Positions 51,101 to 51,900 of a stretch of DNA of 51,900 nt are shown piece by piece; within the stretch, counting starts at the first letter, position 1, and every line of letters begins with the position of its first letter. Source of the DNA: a virus; the IMG/VR virus record IMGVR_UViG_3300038301_000356, positions 1-51,900 of that record; one strand, 5' to 3'. The notes beneath the pieces are model-generated. The model worked only from the letters and a program-made list of their open reading frames with translations. It was not told where the DNA came from and made no database searches. The position numbers were made by a program, and so were the translations under genes.

Positions 51101-51900
51101 AGCTCAACTGTTCTTCATTATTCCAACGTTGATGTCGGAAATCTCCGTTATTGGATGAGTTATATACCGGATAATGTCGTTCTTGCACACGCGATGGACG
51201 AGAGCAACTACGGTACCACCAGCCCATACGAAAATGCATTTGTATATCAGTCTGCGATGAGTGGCGTTTATGTGCCACAACTTGCGACTTTGGCGCTTCA
51301 CTGGAACTTTGATAATGTCACTGGATCCGGAGACAGCCCGACCACCGCACTAAACACTCAAGATGCACAGTTCATTGTGCATGATATGTCTTCCGGATCA
51401 GCGGACCACGGCGACCGATACAAGGAAGAGTTCAGCCCACAAGTCAGAATGCAGCACCTAGGTATCGGTGATTTCTTCTTGGACAACAAGACGAACGTTG
51501 TTAACACGCGATACATCCCTACTGCTAAGATGGTCTTACCAGAATATCTGTACAGCAGCGATATGGTCGAGATTCGCAGACGTGACGATGAGTTCTTCAC
51601 CAGAGAGACACGACCATCAAAGGTTGTTTACGCGCTCGAAAAGAGCATGTACCAGACCATTTCGGAAGAAATGATCAATATGTTCGCCACACTTAAGGAC
51701 TTCGACAACCTCATCGGCGAGCCGGTTAACCGATACCGACACGAATATAAGGACTTGGCGAAACTTCGTCAACTGTTCTTTGAAAGGATTGGCAACACTC
51801 CTGACTTGGACAAATACGTTGACTACTACAAATGGGTTGATGGCGCTGTCAGTAGGTTCTTAGAGCAGCTTATGCCTGCCTCCGCCTACTCTTCTGAAGG
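48128..51900 (+). CDS. Very large virion protein with LamG-type domain (partial)
   Basis: Opens at ATG 48128 and has no stop to the end of the window (1257 codons so far). Residues about 195-380: concanavalin/LamG pattern (VTVEFWLLK, WKHYAITLK, ARLFVNGQ and LDEFRYWKLVRDAKQI). A second similar part from about 690 (IECEVFFP, WNFAVRVKP, FDVEFYGV) is interrupted by an inserted block near 812-940 with Thr/Gly beta repeats (GETFTLTDA, ITLTQAAHGTAGNTS). Residues beyond 1100 look helical. Virion location inferred from neighbours; carbohydrate binding is plausible. Confidence 0.8.
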   Translation, partial: MSLKDLFESTKTTQSSSADKVSYEAESEAYVEAYIVDKNTFVPSVDFSTASNFARYGSAEKYYTDSIERITNTYPYDGSRAEKVEFQNSSSYLDRWIFENRYPKSTGYVSLGTTSGSGDWLSMVSSSDETVGGYGMPDTTSNNILEYIEIKAGPHTGSADRTFETHDVSSKKLFTFSNVYDSGSAREYNMEFDLRTGVTVEFWLLKNDFYTSKTEREVIFDLWNNENSSSAGYGRLMIELTGGADAGSAIRLTAQSGTSGFINQPIATITPSDVADGVWKHYAITLKNDPDDDGVNARLFVNGQVSGSSKLGSAALGRVTGSITANLGALRAPPSGATGYYDTTTIAKGGAKLSASLDEFRYWKLVRDAKQIGRYWHTQIAGGTNTDLSNVGLGVYYKFNEGVMHTASRDATVLDYSGRISNGWWRGGVAEVRNTGSAMTSGSHNGYEFHDPIIYRAHPEVSGLRGELAASGSTHDNLNPSKIAAGFPSWTSEEGAEESETLSELTQIMGSYFDKLHLQIEAMGKIKERYSTAYTQNAHSASYKPIPFADKLVSQFGIATPELLQEAEFIENFLHRNEKKEYAETLADTRNQIYTNIYANLLYIFKSKGTEKSFRNMLRCFGVDDELVKLNVYSDQSDYVFKDNRRSTSNKTNYVSFSHPDRFQGTVYQAMSMSVDGVYDNPHAAAYITGSASGSAFGAYNPQTIECEVFFPLKDEPTDSTTWFQDSFFTASLFGAMGTVESTTDTRFPTDDGVDLRVMAIKDRLESKRAYFQLSSSNLGVLTSSYYEDIYDDTRWNFAVRVKPSKYPWQDQVSGSSSAATAAITTTGGPLTGETFTLTDAAGLAVGFIFKRAVTTVDGTKDGDNVIIGVNGALGSAASVGERIRDAINASDVAIAATEQTGPLRITLTQAAHGTAGNTSIDMSGVTTVTATSFNAGLDNSFDVEFYGVNMFTDLVQNEFSVSTTVSEAVGKTFLSSSKRCYAGALHQDFTSSTVLHYSNVDVGNLRYWMSYIPDNVVLAHAMDESNYGTTSPYENAFVYQSAMSGVYVPQLATLALHWNFDNVTGSGDSPTTALNTQDAQFIVHDMSSGSADHGDRYKEEFSPQVRMQHLGIGDFFLDNKTNVVNTRYIPTAKMVLPEYLYSSDMVEIRRRDDEFFTRETRPSKVVYALEKSMYQTISEEMINMFATLKDFDNLIGEPVNRYRHEYKDLAKLRQLFFERIGNTPDLDKYVDYYKWVDGAVSRFLEQLMPASAYSSE

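Overview
The window is a stretch of a tailed-phage genome of the T4-like myovirus type, most likely from a marine or other aquatic phage. The support is a contractile-tail baseplate block on the right (gp25-like, gp6-like and tail-hub proteins), a T4/cyanophage-type late sigma factor (gp55-like), a PIN-PhoH protein, a tRNA cluster, and dense one-strand gene packing with many 1-26 base overlaps. Every gene I can support is on the + strand. The host is not identifiable from the sequence; the exported thioredoxin and LPS-type sugar enzymes suggest a Gram-negative one.

Left part (1-11214): small early or auxiliary genes. After a partial thioredoxin-like gene and a nuclease comes a compact run: metzincin-type protease, ADP-ribosyltransferase-like protein, protein-kinase-like protein, Nudix hydrolase and calcineurin-like phosphoesterase. 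The middle three share a nearly identical N-terminal 15-residue tag that resembles T4 capsid-targeting/prohead-protease sequences, so they may be packaged and injected. Then come four tRNA genes (Arg-UCU, Gly-GCC, Lys-UUU, Asn-GUU) with a structured non-coding stretch among them, a fibre-like protein, a 32-residue very basic microprotein, a secreted TlpA-like thioredoxin, PIN-PhoH, a second zinc protease and a Cas4/RecB-like nuclease. Three strong sigma70-type promoters are visible here, two of them exact consensus (TTGACA-17-TATAAT); one carries a perfect 7-bp inverted repeat in its spacer.

Middle (11230-28790): a 17.5-kb block of about 20 overlapping genes devoted almost entirely to sugars: GT-B and GT-A glycosyltransferases, a glycosyltransferase-sulfotransferase fusion, a second sulfotransferase, a GT10 fucosyltransferase-like enzyme, a methyltransferase, a HAD-nucleotidyltransferase fusion, a HAD phosphatase, a GDPD-like enzyme, a DegT-type aminotransferase, a cupin, an iron/2-oxoglutarate-type dioxygenase and GDP-mannose 4,6-dehydratase. 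Together they could make and transfer a GDP-linked 6-deoxy or 4-amino-4,6-dideoxy hexose and build a sulfated, methylated glycan, either on the virion or on the host surface.

Right part (28798-51900): late-expression and virion genes. Small proteins and the gp55-like sigma factor lead into a tail-hub protein carrying both an amidase and an M23 peptidase domain, a 310-residue structural protein, a 2927-residue giant protein with an SH3-like N-terminal domain and a Gly-rich hinge, gp25-like and gp6-like wedge proteins, a DNRLRE-type protein, and a very large LamG-type protein that runs off the end of the window. Annotation was by reading motifs only; no database search was possible.
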